A stretch of DNA of 64,000 bases, taken from Streptomyces sp. SKN60 (GTDB taxonomy: Bacteria; Actinomycetota; Actinomycetes; Streptomycetales; Streptomycetaceae). Below, piece after piece: positions 55,075 to 64,000 of the stretch. The DNA lies in contig NZ_JAHTMW010000005.1 of assembly GCF_026236535.1 (NCBI RefSeq), forward strand, positions 310,001 to 374,000, given 5' to 3'. The stretch's first letter is position 1. The number at the start of each line of letters is the position of its first letter. The translations under genes were made by a program, and so were the position numbers. Below the pieces are notes generated by a model that saw only the letters and a list, made by a program, of their open reading frames with translations, was not told the origin of the DNA and did no database searches.

Positions 55075-55260
55075 ATGGCGAAGAAGGCTCTCATCGCGAA
55101 GGCTGCCCGCAAGCCCAAGTTCGGTGTGCGTGCGTACACCCGCTGCCAGCGCTGCGGCCGCCCTCACTCCGTGTACCGCAAGTTCGGCCTCTGCCGCGTG
55201 TGCCTTCGTGAGATGGCTCACCGTGGCGAGCTGCCGGGCGTGACCAAGAGCTCCTGGTAA
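55075..55260 (+). CDS. rpsN: 30S ribosomal protein S14, zinc form (type Z)
   Basis: The 61-residue zinc-binding S14 has Cys24, Cys27, Cys40 and Cys43 (TRCQRCGRP and [10 protein letters not shown]). Streptomyces also keeps a zinc-free paralogue under Zur control elsewhere. ATG at 55075. Confidence 0.97.
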   Translation: MAKKALIAKAARKPKFGVRAYTRCQRCGRPHSVYRKFGLCRVCLREMAHRGELPGVTKSSW

Positions 55261-55423
55261 TTCCCCTTCGCCCACTGGGCGTTGGAGAACACCGGAGTCT
55301 CTCGGTAAGCATTGGGCTGGCGGAGGCCCTTCTCTTCATGCCGTAGGCTTGAAGGGTTGGGCGTCCGCCGCCCGTACGACTTACTACGCCGTAGGTCCAC
55401 CGCACCGCACCCGCCCCGTCTCG

Positions 55424-55444
55424 GATCGGGGAGAGGGATGGTGC
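55424..55444 (+). promoter_or_regulatory. Hairpin in the 222-bp rpsN-rpsH gap
   Basis: CCCCGTCTCGGATCGGGG-type sequence forms a short stem-loop about 40 nt before rpsH. The gap also has a TAGGCT -10-like box at 55344-55349, but no good -35. I see no gene in it. An internal promoter or an S8-responsive leader is possible. Confidence 0.35.
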
Positions 55445-55482
55445 ACCAGGAAACCCCGGCGAGAGAGGCCGAAGGCCAATTC

Positions 55483-55881
55483 ATGACCATGACTGATCCG
55501 ATCGCAGACATGCTCACGCGTCTGCGTAACGCGAACTCGGCGTACCACGACTCCGTGACGATGCCGCACAGCAAGATCAAGTCGCACATCGCGGAAATCC
55601 TCCAGCAGGAGGGCTTCATCACCGGCTGGAAGGTCGAGGACGCCGAGGTCGGCAAGAACCTCGTGCTCGACCTCAAGTTCGGTCCGAACCGTGAGCGCTC
55701 CATCGCGGGCATCAAGCGGATCTCGAAGCCGGGCCTCCGGGTTTACGCGAAGTCCACCAACCTGCCGAAGGTCCTCGGCGGCCTGGGCGTGGCGATCATC
55801 TCCACGTCCCACGGTCTCCTGACCGGCCAGCAGGCGCAGAAGAAGGGCGTGGGTGGGGAAGTCCTCGCCTACGTCTGGTAG
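55483..55881 (+). CDS. rpsH: 30S ribosomal protein S8
   Basis: S8 binds the central domain of 16S rRNA and in E. coli represses the spc operon. The 132 residues include [20 protein letters not shown] and the C-terminal [23 protein letters not shown] at 55483, after a 222-bp gap. Confidence 0.98.
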   Translation: MTMTDPIADMLTRLRNANSAYHDSVTMPHSKIKSHIAEILQQEGFITGWKVEDAEVGKNLVLDLKFGPNRERSIAGIKRISKPGLRVYAKSTNLPKVLGGLGVAIISTSHGLLTGQQAQKKGVGGEVLAYVW

Positions 55882-55901
55882 TCGGGAACGGAGGAAAAGC
55901 T

Positions 55902-56441
55902 ATGTCTCGCATTGGCAAGCTCCCCATCCCGGTTCCCGCCGGCGTGGACGTCACCATCGAGGGCCGCACGGTCACCGTCAAGGGCTCCAAGGGCTCCCTG
56001 ACGCACACCGTCGCCGCTCCGATCGAGATCGTTAAGGGCGAGGACGGCGTTCTCAACGTCACCCGTCCGAACGACGAGCGTCAGAACAAGGCCCTGCACG
56101 GCCTGTCCCGCACGCTGGTGGCCAACATGATCACCGGTGTGACCCAGGGGTACACGAAGGCGCTCGAGATCAGCGGTGTCGGTTACCGCGTTGCCGCGAA
56201 GGGCTCCAACCTGGAGTTCCAGCTCGGCTACAGCCACCCGATCCTGGTGGAGGCCCCCGAGGGCATCTCCTTCAAGGTCGAGTCGCCGACCAAGTTCTCG
56301 GTCGAGGGCATCGACAAGCAGAAGGTCGGCGAGGTCGCCGCCAACATCCGCAAGCTGCGCAAGCCCGACCCGTACAAGGCCAAGGGTGTCAAGTACGCGG
56401 GCGAGGTCATCCGCCGCAAGGTCGGAAAGGCTGGTAAGTAA
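55902..56441 (+). CDS. rplF: 50S ribosomal protein L6
   Basis: L6 lies near the GTPase-associated centre. The 179 residues include [40 protein letters not shown] and [20 protein letters not shown]. Confidence 0.98.
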   Translation: MSRIGKLPIPVPAGVDVTIEGRTVTVKGSKGSLTHTVAAPIEIVKGEDGVLNVTRPNDERQNKALHGLSRTLVANMITGVTQGYTKALEISGVGYRVAAKGSNLEFQLGYSHPILVEAPEGISFKVESPTKFSVEGIDKQKVGEVAANIRKLRKPDPYKAKGVKYAGEVIRRKVGKAGK

Positions 56442-56444
56442 GCC

Positions 56445-56828
56445 ATGGCATACGGTGTCAAGATCGCCAAGGGCGACGCTTACAAGCGCGCTGCGAAGGC
56501 GCGCCGTCACCTGCGCATCCGCAAGAACGTGTCGGGTACGGCGGAGCGTCCGCGCCTCGTCGTGACGCGTTCGAACCGCGGCATCACCGCGCAGGTCATC
56601 GACGACCTCAAGGGTCACACCCTGGCGTCGGCGTCCCACCTGGACGCCTCCGTCCGCGGTGGCGAGGGCTCGAAGTCCTCGCAGGCCCAGCAGGTCGGCG
56701 CCCTGGTCGCCGAGCGCGCCAAGGCCGCCGGTGTCGAGGCCGTCGTGTTCGACCGTGGTGGCAACAGGTACGCCGGGCGCATTGCCGCTCTGGCTGACGC
56801 CGCCCGCGAAGCCGGGCTGAAGTTCTAA
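56445..56828 (+). CDS. rplR: 50S ribosomal protein L18
   Basis: L18 binds 5S rRNA. The 127 residues include [40 protein letters not shown] and [20 protein letters not shown]. It starts 3 nt after rplF. Confidence 0.98.
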   Translation: MAYGVKIAKGDAYKRAAKARRHLRIRKNVSGTAERPRLVVTRSNRGITAQVIDDLKGHTLASASHLDASVRGGEGSKSSQAQQVGALVAERAKAAGVEAVVFDRGGNRYAGRIAALADAAREAGLKF

Positions 56829-56873
56829 GCCCCGGTTCCGGGACTAACGGACGTAACAGAGAGAGGTATTCCA

Positions 56874-57479
56874 ATGGCTGGACCCCAGCGCCGCGGAAGC
56901 GGTGCCGGTGGCGGCGAGCGGCGGGACCGGAAGGGCCGCGACGGTGGCGCTGCCGCCGCCGAGAAGACCGCGTACGTTGAGCGCGTAGTCGCGATCAACC
57001 GCGTCGCCAAGGTTGTCAAGGGTGGTCGTCGTTTCAGCTTCACCGCGCTGGTCGTGGTGGGCGACGGTGACGGCACCGTGGGTGTCGGTTACGGCAAGGC
57101 CAAGGAGGTGCCGGCCGCCATCGCCAAGGGTGTTGAGGAGGCCAAGAAGCACTTCTTCAAGGTCCCCCGTATCCAGGGCACCATCCCGCACCCGATCCAG
57201 GGTGAGAAGGCCGCGGGCGTCGTCCTGCTCAAGCCGGCTTCCCCCGGTACCGGTGTTATCGCCGGTGGCCCGGTGCGCGCCGTGCTCGAGTGCGCCGGCG
57301 TTCACGACATCCTGTCGAAGTCCCTCGGCTCCGACAACGCGATCAACATCGTGCACGCGACCGTGGAGGCCCTGAAGGGCCTGCAGCGTCCCGAGGAGAT
57401 CGCGGCCCGCCGCGGTCTGCCCCTCGAGGACGTCGCCCCCGCGGCTCTGCTTCGTGCGCGTGCCGGGGCGGGTGCGTAA
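56874..57479 (+). CDS. rpsE: 30S ribosomal protein S5
   Basis: S5 acts in decoding accuracy and mRNA unwinding. The 201 residues have an N-terminal Gly/Arg-rich extension, then [20 protein letters not shown] and [20 protein letters not shown]. The stop overlaps the rpmD start. Confidence 0.98.
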   Translation: MAGPQRRGSGAGGGERRDRKGRDGGAAAAEKTAYVERVVAINRVAKVVKGGRRFSFTALVVVGDGDGTVGVGYGKAKEVPAAIAKGVEEAKKHFFKVPRIQGTIPHPIQGEKAAGVVLLKPASPGTGVIAGGPVRAVLECAGVHDILSKSLGSDNAINIVHATVEALKGLQRPEEIAARRGLPLEDVAPAALLRARAGAGA

Positions 57480-57661
57480 TGGCTCGCCTCAAGATCACGC
57501 AGACGAAGTCGTACATCGGCAGCAAGCAGAACCACCGCGACACCCTGCGTTCGCTCGGGCTCAAGCGCCTGAACGACGTGGTCGTCAAGGAGGACCGCCC
57601 CGAGTTCCGCGGCATGGTGCACACCGTCCGCCACCTCGTGACGGTCGAGGAGGTCGACTGA
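57479..57661 (+). CDS. rpmD: 50S ribosomal protein L30
   Basis: The 60-residue protein reads [20 protein letters not shown], then [20 protein letters not shown], matching L30. Its ATG overlaps the rpsE stop (TAATG). Confidence 0.97.
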   Translation: MARLKITQTKSYIGSKQNHRDTLRSLGLKRLNDVVVKEDRPEFRGMVHTVRHLVTVEEVD

Positions 57662-57662
57662 C

Positions 57663-58118
57663 ATGGCGGAGACCAACCCGCTGAAGGTCCACAACCTCCG
57701 TCCCGCCCCGGGCGCCAAGACCGCCAAGACCCGTGTGGGTCGTGGTGAGGCGTCGAAGGGTAAGACGGCCGGTCGTGGTACGAAGGGCACGAAGGCCCGT
57801 TACCAGGTTCCGGAGCGCTTCGAGGGTGGCCAGATGCCCCTCCACATGCGCCTCCCGAAGCTGAAGGGCTTCAAGAACCCCTTCCGCACCGAGTTCCAGG
57901 TCGTGAACCTGGACAAGCTGGCCGCGCTCTACCCGCAGGGTGGCGAGGTCACGGTGGCCGACCTGGTCGCCAAGGGTGCGGTTCGCAAGAACCAGCTCGT
58001 CAAGGTGCTCGGCACCGGCGAGGTCTCCGTGGCGCTGCAGGTGACGGTCGACGCCGTCTCCGGCTCCGCCAAGGAGAAGATCGCCGCCGCCGGCGGCACC
58101 GTCACCGAGCTCGTCTGA
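57663..58118 (+). CDS. rplO: 50S ribosomal protein L15
   Basis: L15 is a late assembly protein. The 151 residues include [40 protein letters not shown] and [16 protein letters not shown] at 57663, one base after the rpmD stop. Confidence 0.98.
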   Translation: MAETNPLKVHNLRPAPGAKTAKTRVGRGEASKGKTAGRGTKGTKARYQVPERFEGGQMPLHMRLPKLKGFKNPFRTEFQVVNLDKLAALYPQGGEVTVADLVAKGAVRKNQLVKVLGTGEVSVALQVTVDAVSGSAKEKIAAAGGTVTELV

Positions 58119-58144
58119 GACGACTCGATGGCCTGAACATCCGA

Positions 58145-58176
58145 CCGGGGATGCCTCTCAAAAGGGGCATCCCCGG
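58145..58176 (+). terminator. Terminator-like hairpin before secY
   Basis: CCGGGGATGCC (58145-58155) pairs with GGCATCCCCGG (58166-58176). It lies 27 nt after rplO and probably reduces ribosomal-operon read-through into secY, which has its own 110-nt upstream sequence. Confidence 0.75.
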
Positions 58177-58285
58177 TTGGTCGTTCCTAGGGGGGCATGC
58201 TCGCCGGTAAGGTGGCCTGCAACTCTGTCCTTTACCTCAAGACCGTCACCTCTGACGCACGTGCGCGGGGGTCGCAGGAGGCACC

Positions 58286-59605
58286 GTGCTCACCGCGTTC
58301 GCCCGGGCGTTCAAGACGCCCGACCTGCGCAAGAAGCTGCTCTTCACGCTCGGCATCATCGTGCTGTACCGGCTCGGGGCACACATCCCCGTCCCCGGCG
58401 TCAGCTACGAAGCCGTCCAGCAGTGTGTGGATCAGGCGAGCCAGGGCAACAACAGCCTGTTCGGCCTGGTCAACATGTTCAGTGGCGGGGCGCTGCTGCA
58501 GATCACCATCTTCGCGCTCGGCATCATGCCGTACATCACGGCGAGCATCATCCTGCAGCTGCTGACCGTGGTGATCCCGCGCCTGGAAGCCCTCAAGAAG
58601 GAGGGGCAGTCGGGCACCACGAAGATCACGCAGTACACGCGTTATCTGACGGTCGCCCTCGCCATCCTCCAGGGCACCGGCCTCGTCGCCACCGCCCGTA
58701 CCGGCGCGCTGTTCAGCGGCTGCACCGTCGCGAGCCAGGTCGTTCCCGACCAGTCGATCTTCACCACCGCCACCATGGTCATCACCATGACCGCGGGCAC
58801 CGGCGTCGTGATGTGGCTCGGCGAGCTCATCACCGACCGCGGCATCGGCAACGGCATGTCGATCCTCATGTTCATCTCGATCGCCGCCGGCTTCCCGGGC
58901 GCTCTCTGGGCCATCAAGAAGAGCGGCGACCTCGCCGGGGGCTGGATCGAGTTCGGCACCGTCATCCTCATCGGCTTCGTGATGGTCGGCCTCGTCGTCT
59001 TCGTCGAGCAGGCCCAGCGCCGCATTCCGGTGCAGTACGCGAAGCGGATGATCGGCCGGCGGTCGTACGGCGGTACGTCCACTTACATCCCTTTGAAGGT
59101 GAACCAGGCAGGTGTGATTCCTGTCATCTTCGCCTCGTCGCTGCTCTACATTCCGGCGCTCGTCGCGCAGTTCTCGAACTCCACGGCCGGCTGGAAGACC
59201 TGGATCGAAGCCCACTTCGTCAAGGGTGACCACCCGTATTACATCGCCGCGTACTTCCTTCTGATCGTGTTCTTCGCCTTCTTCTACGTGGCGATCTCGT
59301 TCAACCCCGAGGAAGTCGCCGACAACATGAAGAAGTATGGTGGCTTCATCCCGGGTATCCGGGCTGGTCGACCTACTGCCGAGTACCTGAGCTACGTGCT
59401 CAACCGGATCACTTGGCCGGGCTCGCTGTATCTGGGTCTGATCGCTCTTGTGCCGACGATGGCGTTGGCGGGCTTCGGTGGTGCGAACGCGAACTTCCCG
59501 TTCGGTGGCACCAGCATCCTCATCATCGTGGGTGTCGGTCTCGAGACCGTGAAGCAGATCGAGAGCCAGCTCCAGCAGCGCAATTACGAAGGGTTCCTCC
59601 GCTGA
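58286..59605 (+). CDS. secY: Protein translocase subunit SecY
   Basis: SecY is the channel of the Sec translocon. The 439 residues include LGAHIPVPGVSYEAV, ten membrane segments (for example ITIFALGIMPYITASIILQL), the cytoplasmic loop AQRRIPVQYAKRM and the late segment FNPEEVADNMKKYGGFIPGI. GTG at 58286 after GGAGG. Its stop overlaps the adk start (TGATG). Confidence 0.98.
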   Translation: MLTAFARAFKTPDLRKKLLFTLGIIVLYRLGAHIPVPGVSYEAVQQCVDQASQGNNSLFGLVNMFSGGALLQITIFALGIMPYITASIILQLLTVVIPRLEALKKEGQSGTTKITQYTRYLTVALAILQGTGLVATARTGALFSGCTVASQVVPDQSIFTTATMVITMTAGTGVVMWLGELITDRGIGNGMSILMFISIAAGFPGALWAIKKSGDLAGGWIEFGTVILIGFVMVGLVVFVEQAQRRIPVQYAKRMIGRRSYGGTSTYIPLKVNQAGVIPVIFASSLLYIPALVAQFSNSTAGWKTWIEAHFVKGDHPYYIAAYFLLIVFFAFFYVAISFNPEEVADNMKKYGGFIPGIRAGRPTAEYLSYVLNRITWPGSLYLGLIALVPTMALAGFGGANANFPFGGTSILIIVGVGLETVKQIESQLQQRNYEGFLR

Positions 59606-60252
59606 TGCGAATCGTCCTCGTCGGACCGCCCGGTGCGGGCAAGGGCACGCAGGCCGCGTACCTCGCCAAGAACCTGGGTATCCCGCACATCTCCACCGGC
59701 GACCTGTTCCGTGCCAACATCTCGCAGGGCACGCCGCTGGGTGTGGAGGCGCAGTCGTACATGAAGGCCGGCCAGCTGGTGCCGGACTCCGTGACGATCG
59801 GGATGGCCGAGGACCGCATGCGCCAGGCGGACGCCGAGGGCGGCTTCCTGCTCGACGGGTTCCCGCGGAACGTGGCCCAGGCCGAGGCCCTGGACGCCTT
59901 CCTCAAGGGCGAGGACATCAAGCTGGACGCGGTCCTGGACCTGGAGGTCCCCGAGGACGAGGTCGTGAAGCGGATCGCGGGTCGCCGCATCTGCCGCAAC
60001 GACTCCGCGCACGTCTTCCACGTGACGTACAACGCCCCGAAGACCGAGGGCGTCTGCGACGCCTGCGGCGGCGAGCTGTACCAGCGCGAGGACGACAACG
60101 AGGAGACCGTCCGCAAGCGTCTGGCGGTCTACCACGCGGAGACCGAGCCGATCATCGACTACTACCGGGCGCAGAACCTGGTGGAGACGATCTCGGCGCT
60201 CGGCAAGGTGGACGAGGTCACGGCGAAGGCCATGGCCGCGCTGAAGAAGTAA
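59605..60252 (+). CDS. adk: Adenylate kinase
   Basis: Adk converts ATP and AMP into two ADP. I start at the ATG 59605 overlapping the secY stop, giving 215 residues. It has the P-loop GPPGAGKGTQ, the AMP-site GDLFRANISQGTPLG and LLDGFPRN, and a long lid. The lid has ICRNDSAHVFH and VCDACGGELY, with only three of the usual four cysteines; an Asp could act as a fourth ligand if zinc is bound. Confidence 0.97.
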   Translation: MRIVLVGPPGAGKGTQAAYLAKNLGIPHISTGDLFRANISQGTPLGVEAQSYMKAGQLVPDSVTIGMAEDRMRQADAEGGFLLDGFPRNVAQAEALDAFLKGEDIKLDAVLDLEVPEDEVVKRIAGRRICRNDSAHVFHVTYNAPKTEGVCDACGGELYQREDDNEETVRKRLAVYHAETEPIIDYYRAQNLVETISALGKVDEVTAKAMAALKK

Positions 60253-60281
60253 CCGAAGCAGTAACCACGGTTTCGTACGAC

Positions 60282-60316
60282 ACGGCCGCGGTGCCCGGTG
60301 AGGGCGCCGCGGCCGT
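60282..60316 (+). terminator. Terminator between adk and map
   Basis: ACGGCCGCGGTGCCC (60282-60296) pairs with GGGCGCCGCGGCCGT (60302-60316) with one wobble, around a GGTGA loop, followed by ATCGTTGTTCT. map therefore probably has its own promoter. Confidence 0.8.
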
Positions 60317-60363
60317 ATCGTTGTTCTGTCCCCGGTACGCGTAGAGGAAAGGCCCCGACCACG

Positions 60364-61215
60364 ATGGTGCAGCTCAAGACCCCCGAGCAGATCGCGAAGA
60401 TGCGTGAGGCGGGGCTGGTCGTCGCGGCCATCCACGCGGCCACCCGCGAGGCGGCCGTGCCGGGCGCCACGACGCGGGACCTGGACGAGGTCGCGCGCAA
60501 GGTGATCGCCGACCACGGCGCGAAGTCGAACTTCCTCGGGTACGGCGGCTTCCCCGCGACCATCTGCACCTCGGCCAACGAGGTCGTGGTCCACGGCATC
60601 CCGGACGAGAAGACCGTCCTCAAGGACGGCGACATCATCTCGATCGACGCGGGCGCGATCGTCGACGGCTGGCACGGCGACGCCGCGTACACCTGCTTCG
60701 TGGGCACCGGCCACGCGCCGGAGCTGATCGAGCTCTCCCGGGTGACCGAGGAGTCGATGTGGGCCGGTATCGCGGCCATGAAGCTCGGCGCGCGGCTCGT
60801 CGACATCTCCAAGGCGATCGAGACGTACATCAAGCGCCAGCCGCGGCCGGCCGTGGGCGACCACAGCCTGGGCCGCTACGGCATCATCGAGGACTACGGC
60901 GGCCACGGCATCGGCACCGAGATGCACATGGACCCGCACCTCCTGAACTACGTCTCCCGCAAGCGCGGCAAGGGCCCGAAGCTGGTCCCCGGCTTCTGCC
61001 TGGCCATTGAGCCCATGGTCTCCCTCGGTACGCCGAAGACGGAGGTCCTCGCCGACGACTGGACCGTCATCACGACGGACGGCACCTGGTCCTCCCACTG
61101 GGAGCACAGCGTGGCGCTGACCGAGGAGGGCCCGCTGGTCCTCACGGCGGTCGACGGCGGCAAGGCGAAGCTGGCGGAGATGGGCATCGTGGCGGCGCCG
61201 GATCCGCTGGCGTAG
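60364..61215 (+). CDS. map: Methionine aminopeptidase, type I
   Basis: MetAP removes the initiator methionine from nascent proteins. The 283 residues have the catalytic His77 (EVVVHGIPDEK) and the metal ligands Asp95, Asp106, His181 (GGHGIGTEM), Glu216 (AIEPMV) and Glu247 (WEHSVAL). ATG at 60364. It lies between adk and infA, as elsewhere in Streptomyces. Confidence 0.97.
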   Translation: MVQLKTPEQIAKMREAGLVVAAIHAATREAAVPGATTRDLDEVARKVIADHGAKSNFLGYGGFPATICTSANEVVVHGIPDEKTVLKDGDIISIDAGAIVDGWHGDAAYTCFVGTGHAPELIELSRVTEESMWAGIAAMKLGARLVDISKAIETYIKRQPRPAVGDHSLGRYGIIEDYGGHGIGTEMHMDPHLLNYVSRKRGKGPKLVPGFCLAIEPMVSLGTPKTEVLADDWTVITTDGTWSSHWEHSVALTEEGPLVLTAVDGGKAKLAEMGIVAAPDPLA

Positions 61216-61530
61216 CCGCTGCCCCGGAGGCCGGCGCCGTTGGGCGGGGCCTTCGGCCCCTGCCCCCCGGCCCACTGCCCGGCGGACGGAGTCCGCCGCA
61301 GCAGCCCGAAGCTTGTGAGGCGCCCCGGGCGCCGAGCCCGCGAGGGCTGCGGTCGAGGGGACAGCCCCGCTCGCCTGAGTCGTAGCGTAACGATCTTCTG
61401 CGGTGGGCAAACTCCCCGGATTCGTCTTTTCCAGGGGCCTGACGTAGACTGATGCGTCGGCTCTCGTGTACCCGTGTGTCTGCACCCGGAGGCGAGAGTC
61501 GATCAAGGTAGCCGATTCGAAGGGCGAAGC
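61216..61530 (+). promoter_or_regulatory. map-infA intergenic region with terminator and promoter
   Basis: No gene is seen. A GGGGCC-TTC-GGCCCC stem with extensions (about 61242-61265) would terminate map. Further on, TAGACT at 61445-61450 with TTCGTC at 61421-61426 is a weak promoter for the infA-rpmJ-rpsM-rpsK-rpoA unit, giving a leader of about 75 nt. Confidence 0.55.
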
Positions 61531-61752
61531 GTGGCCAAGAAGCAAGGTGCCATCGAAATCGAGGGCACCGTGATCGAGTCCCTGCCGAACGCCATGTTCA
61601 AGGTGGAGCTCCAGAACGGTCACAAGGTCCTCGCGCACATCTCCGGCAAGATGCGGATGCACTACATCCGAATCCTCCCGGACGACCGGGTCGTCGTGGA
61701 GCTGTCTCCGTACGACCTGACGCGTGGCCGGATCGTCTACCGGTACAAGTAG
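61531..61752 (+). CDS. infA: Translation initiation factor IF-1
   Basis: IF-1 is an OB-fold protein that occupies the ribosomal A site during initiation. The GTG at 61531 gives 73 residues, the normal length: [51 protein letters not shown]. Confidence 0.98.
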   Translation: MAKKQGAIEIEGTVIESLPNAMFKVELQNGHKVLAHISGKMRMHYIRILPDDRVVVELSPYDLTRGRIVYRYK

Positions 61753-61815
61753 ATCTTGCCTGCACCCCCGCACTCCGCGCGGGTGGTGGCACTGACCCGG
61801 AGAACCTCACATCCC

Positions 61816-61929
61816 ATGAAGGTCAAGCCGAGCGTCAAGAAGATCTGCGACAAGTGCAAGGTGATCCGCCGCCACGGTCGGGTCATGGTCATCTGCGACA
61901 ACCTGCGCCACAAGCAGCGCCAGGGCTGA
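61816..61929 (+). CDS. rpmJ: 50S ribosomal protein L36, zinc form
   Basis: The 37-residue protein starts [20 protein letters not shown] and ends [13 protein letters not shown]. Cys11, Cys14, Cys27 and His32 bind zinc. ATG at 61816. Together with zinc-form S14 upstream, this is the zinc-replete set of ribosomal proteins. Confidence 0.96.
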   Translation: MKVKPSVKKICDKCKVIRRHGRVMVICDNLRHKQRQG

Positions 61930-62134
61930 CGCACGCCGACCGACCTGCATTTCGCAGTTCTTCGCGCGACGCATAGCAATACGTACATAAGCAGGGCCCG
62001 TCCGGCCGTGATGCACGGTTGACGACACCTCCGGCGGGGGCCGGGGACCCGGCTGTACCACTCTTCTGGCAACAGAGGGGTCGGCAGCCGGGAGCGGTTC
62101 TGCAGCAGACCCCCGAGAACACAGGAGCCATTGA

Positions 62135-62515
62135 ATGGCACGCGTTTCCGGTGTTGACATCCCGCGCGAAAAGCGTGTGGTGGTCGCACTCACCTACGTC
62201 TTCGGCATCGGGCGTACCCGGTCCGAGGAGATCCTCGCCGCGACCGGCGTGAACCCGTCCACCCGTGTCCGCGACCTTGCCGAGGAAGACCTCGTCAAGA
62301 TCCGCGAGTACGTGGACGCCAACCTCCAGACCGAGGGTGACCTCCGCCGCGAGATCGCCGCCGACATCCGCCGCAAGGTCGAGATCGGCTGCTACCAGGG
62401 TCTGCGCCACCGTCGTGGCCTGCCCGTCCGCGGTCAGCGCACCAGCACGAACGCTCGTACCCGCAAGGGCCCGCGTCGCGCCATCGCCGGCAAGAAGAAG
62501 CCGGGCAAGAAGTAG
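62135..62515 (+). CDS. rpsM: 30S ribosomal protein S13
   Basis: S13 is a head protein that contacts the P-site tRNA and forms bridges to L5. The 126 residues include [40 protein letters not shown] and [20 protein letters not shown]. It follows rpmJ after 205 nt in which no gene is seen. Confidence 0.98.
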   Translation: MARVSGVDIPREKRVVVALTYVFGIGRTRSEEILAATGVNPSTRVRDLAEEDLVKIREYVDANLQTEGDLRREIAADIRRKVEIGCYQGLRHRRGLPVRGQRTSTNARTRKGPRRAIAGKKKPGKK

Positions 62516-62581
62516 TCCTCAGCGGACGCTTGACCACACGGTCTTCGCTGTAGGACCGACCACCTCCCGTAGGAGTTATAG

Positions 62582-62986
62582 ATGCCCCCCAAGGGTCGTC
62601 AGGGCGCTGCCAAGAAGGTGCGCCGCAAGGAAAAGAAGAACGTCGCTCACGGCCACGCGCACATCAAGAGCACGTTCAACAACACGATCGTCTCGATCAC
62701 GGACCCGTCCGGCAACGTGATCTCCTGGGCCTCCGCCGGCCACGTCGGCTTCAAGGGCTCGCGCAAGTCCACCCCCTTCGCCGCGCAGATGGCCGCCGAG
62801 TCGGCCGCCCGCCGCGCGCAGGAGCACGGCATGCGCAAGGTCGACGTCTTCGTCAAGGGTCCCGGCTCCGGCCGTGAGACCGCGATCCGCTCCCTCCAGG
62901 CCACCGGTCTCGAGGTCGGCTCGATCCAGGACGTCACCCCCACCCCGCACAACGGCTGCCGTCCGCCGAAGCGCCGCCGCGTCTGA
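62582..62986 (+). CDS. rpsK: 30S ribosomal protein S11
   Basis: S11 lies on the platform near the Shine-Dalgarno helix. The 134 residues include [40 protein letters not shown] and the conserved end [14 protein letters not shown]. The last 35 bases and the first 7 after the stop are copied downstream at 63054. No rpsD follows, as expected in Streptomyces. Confidence 0.98.
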   Translation: MPPKGRQGAAKKVRRKEKKNVAHGHAHIKSTFNNTIVSITDPSGNVISWASAGHVGFKGSRKSTPFAAQMAAESAARRAQEHGMRKVDVFVKGPGSGRETAIRSLQATGLEVGSIQDVTPTPHNGCRPPKRRRV

Positions 62987-63053
62987 CGCACGGCTAGGCC
63001 ACGGACCGGCGGTCTGCTGGGGGTCCGGGGGTTATCCCCCGGGAATTCGCAGC

Positions 63054-63095
63054 ACGGCTGCCGTCCGCCGAAGCGCCGCCGCGTCTGACGCACGG
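63054..63095 (+). repeat. Exact 42-bp copy of the rpsK 3' end
   Basis: The bases 62952-62993, spanning the last 11 codons, stop and first bases after rpsK, are repeated without mismatch at 63054-63095, a distance of 102 bp. The copy has no start or ribosome site and is not a gene. Confidence 0.95.
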
Positions 63096-63121
63096 TCGTT
63101 GACCTGGGTTTCCGGGCGGTG

Positions 63122-63138
63122 CGCCCCTTTTCGGGGCG
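63122..63138 (+). terminator. Hairpin in the rpsK-rpoA spacer
   Basis: CGCCCC and GGGGCG form a 6-bp stem with a TTTTC loop about 80 nt before rpoA. It may act as an attenuator or processing signal lowering rpoA relative to ribosomal proteins. Confidence 0.45.
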
Positions 63139-63216
63139 TACCGCCCGTACCCTTGCAGTACGCAGTACCCGTCGGGCGTCAAATAGTGGGCGTCCACGAC
63201 TGAAGGAATCACAGAC

Positions 63217-64000
63217 ATGCTTATCGCTCAGCGTCCTTCGCTGACCGAAGAGGTCGTCGACGAGTTCCGCTCCCGGTTCGTCATCGAGCCGCTGGAGCCG
63301 GGCTTCGGCTACACCCTCGGCAACTCGCTCCGCCGCACCCTCCTCTCGTCGATCCCCGGCGCTGCTGTCACCAGCATCCGCATCGACGGTGTCCTGCACG
63401 AGTTCACCACCGTGCCGGGCGTCAAGGAGGACGTCACCGACCTCATCCTGAACATCAAGCAGCTGGTCGTCTCCTCGGAGCACGACGAGCCGGTCGTGAT
63501 GTACCTGCGCAAGCAGGGCCCGGGTGTCGTCACCGCCGCCGACATCGCGCCGCCGGCCGGTGTCGAGGTGCACAACCCCGACCTGGTCCTCGCCACGCTC
63601 AACGGCAAGGGCAAGCTGGAGATGGAGCTGACCGTCGAGCGCGGTCGCGGCTACGTCTCCGCCGTCCAGAACAAGCAGGTGGGCCAGGAGATCGGCCGTA
63701 TCCCGGTCGACTCCATCTACAGCCCCGTGCTGAAGGTCACCTACAAGGTCGAGGCGACCCGAGTCGAGCAGCGCACCGACTTCGACAAGCTCATCGTCGA
63801 CGTCGAGACCAAGCAGGCCATGCGCCCGCGTGACGCCATGGCGTCCGCCGGCAAGACCCTGGTCGAGCTGTTCGGTCTGGCCCGCGAGCTCAACATCGAC
63901 GCCGAGGGCATCGACATGGGCCCGTCCCCGACGGACGCCGCCCTGGCCGCCGACCTGGCGCTGCCGATCGAGGAGCTCGAGCTCACCGTTCGGTCGTACA
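63217..64000 (+). CDS. rpoA: RNA polymerase alpha subunit, cut by the right window edge
   Basis: Alpha nucleates RNA polymerase assembly. The 261 visible residues cover the N-terminal domain: [60 protein letters not shown] and [20 protein letters not shown]. The interdomain linker ([20 protein letters not shown]) is just reached. The C-terminal domain that contacts activators lies outside the window. ATG at 63217. Confidence 0.98.
   Translation, partial: MLIAQRPSLTEEVVDEFRSRFVIEPLEPGFGYTLGNSLRRTLLSSIPGAAVTSIRIDGVLHEFTTVPGVKEDVTDLILNIKQLVVSSEHDEPVVMYLRKQGPGVVTAADIAPPAGVEVHNPDLVLATLNGKGKLEMELTVERGRGYVSAVQNKQVGQEIGRIPVDSIYSPVLKVTYKVEATRVEQRTDFDKLIVDVETKQAMRPRDAMASAGKTLVELFGLARELNIDAEGIDMGPSPTDAALAADLALPIEELELTVRSY

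Noticed and set aside
63054..63095. Second rpsK copy or a small gene
   Set aside because: Only the last 11 codons and the bases after the stop are copied; there is no start or ribosome site.

Overview
The window is very G+C-rich, with strong third-position GC bias and many GTG/TTG starts. It carries a Wbl-type regulator, an actinobacterial SOS box and the str, S10, spc and alpha ribosomal operons in the order seen in Streptomyces. I read it as a Streptomyces chromosome; the species cannot be named from the sequence.

Layout. (1) 1-14722, mostly minus strand, is a complete-looking non-contractile phage tail module: tail terminator, major tail protein, two tail assembly chaperone frames joined by a probable -1 frameshift, two short tape-measure proteins, distal tail protein, a Gp37-like hub protein, three paralogous tail fibres and a peptidoglycan amidase at the left edge. 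No capsid, portal or terminase gene lies where it should be, upstream of the tail terminator. The module therefore looks like an F-type tailocin or a stripped prophage. A small divergent segment inside it has a promoter with a LexA-type SOS box in its spacer. (2) 15057-18022 holds an ATP-grasp gene, a three-gene regulatory operon (WhiB-like, Zn-ribbon, small HTH) and a divergent HTH repressor. Near-identical 17-bp sites precede both the tail operon and the regulator operon. (3) 18359-22711 is rpsL-rpsG-fusA-tuf. (4) 22857-35192 is a thiopeptide biosynthetic cluster whose precursor core (SCTTTSVSTSSSSSSS) matches what I recall for berninamycin. It has a split LanB dehydratase, a YcaO cyclodehydratase with F-type partners, a split SagB-type dehydrogenase, a pyridine synthase, a P450, a small tailoring protein and a TsnR-type 23S rRNA methyltransferase for self-resistance. 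(5) 35325-43281 holds a secreted amidase with three repeats, a PIG-L lipoprotein, a DUF504-2H phosphoesterase and two tandem membrane-anchored paralogues. (6) 43290-48041 is a polymorphic-toxin locus: a WXG-type toxin with a C-terminal ADP-ribosyltransferase domain, beside an ADP-ribosylglycohydrolase-family immunity candidate with a long N-terminal extension. (7) 48472-64000 is S10-spc-secY-adk-map-infA-alpha, ending inside rpoA.

How the parts relate. Two accessory weapon systems, a tail particle and a translation-inhibiting thiopeptide, sit directly against the str operon, and a third, the toxin/immunity pair, sits directly against S10. The rpsL and rpsJ leaders share a 29-nt hairpin-forming element at 27/29 identity, suggesting common control of the two ribosomal operons.
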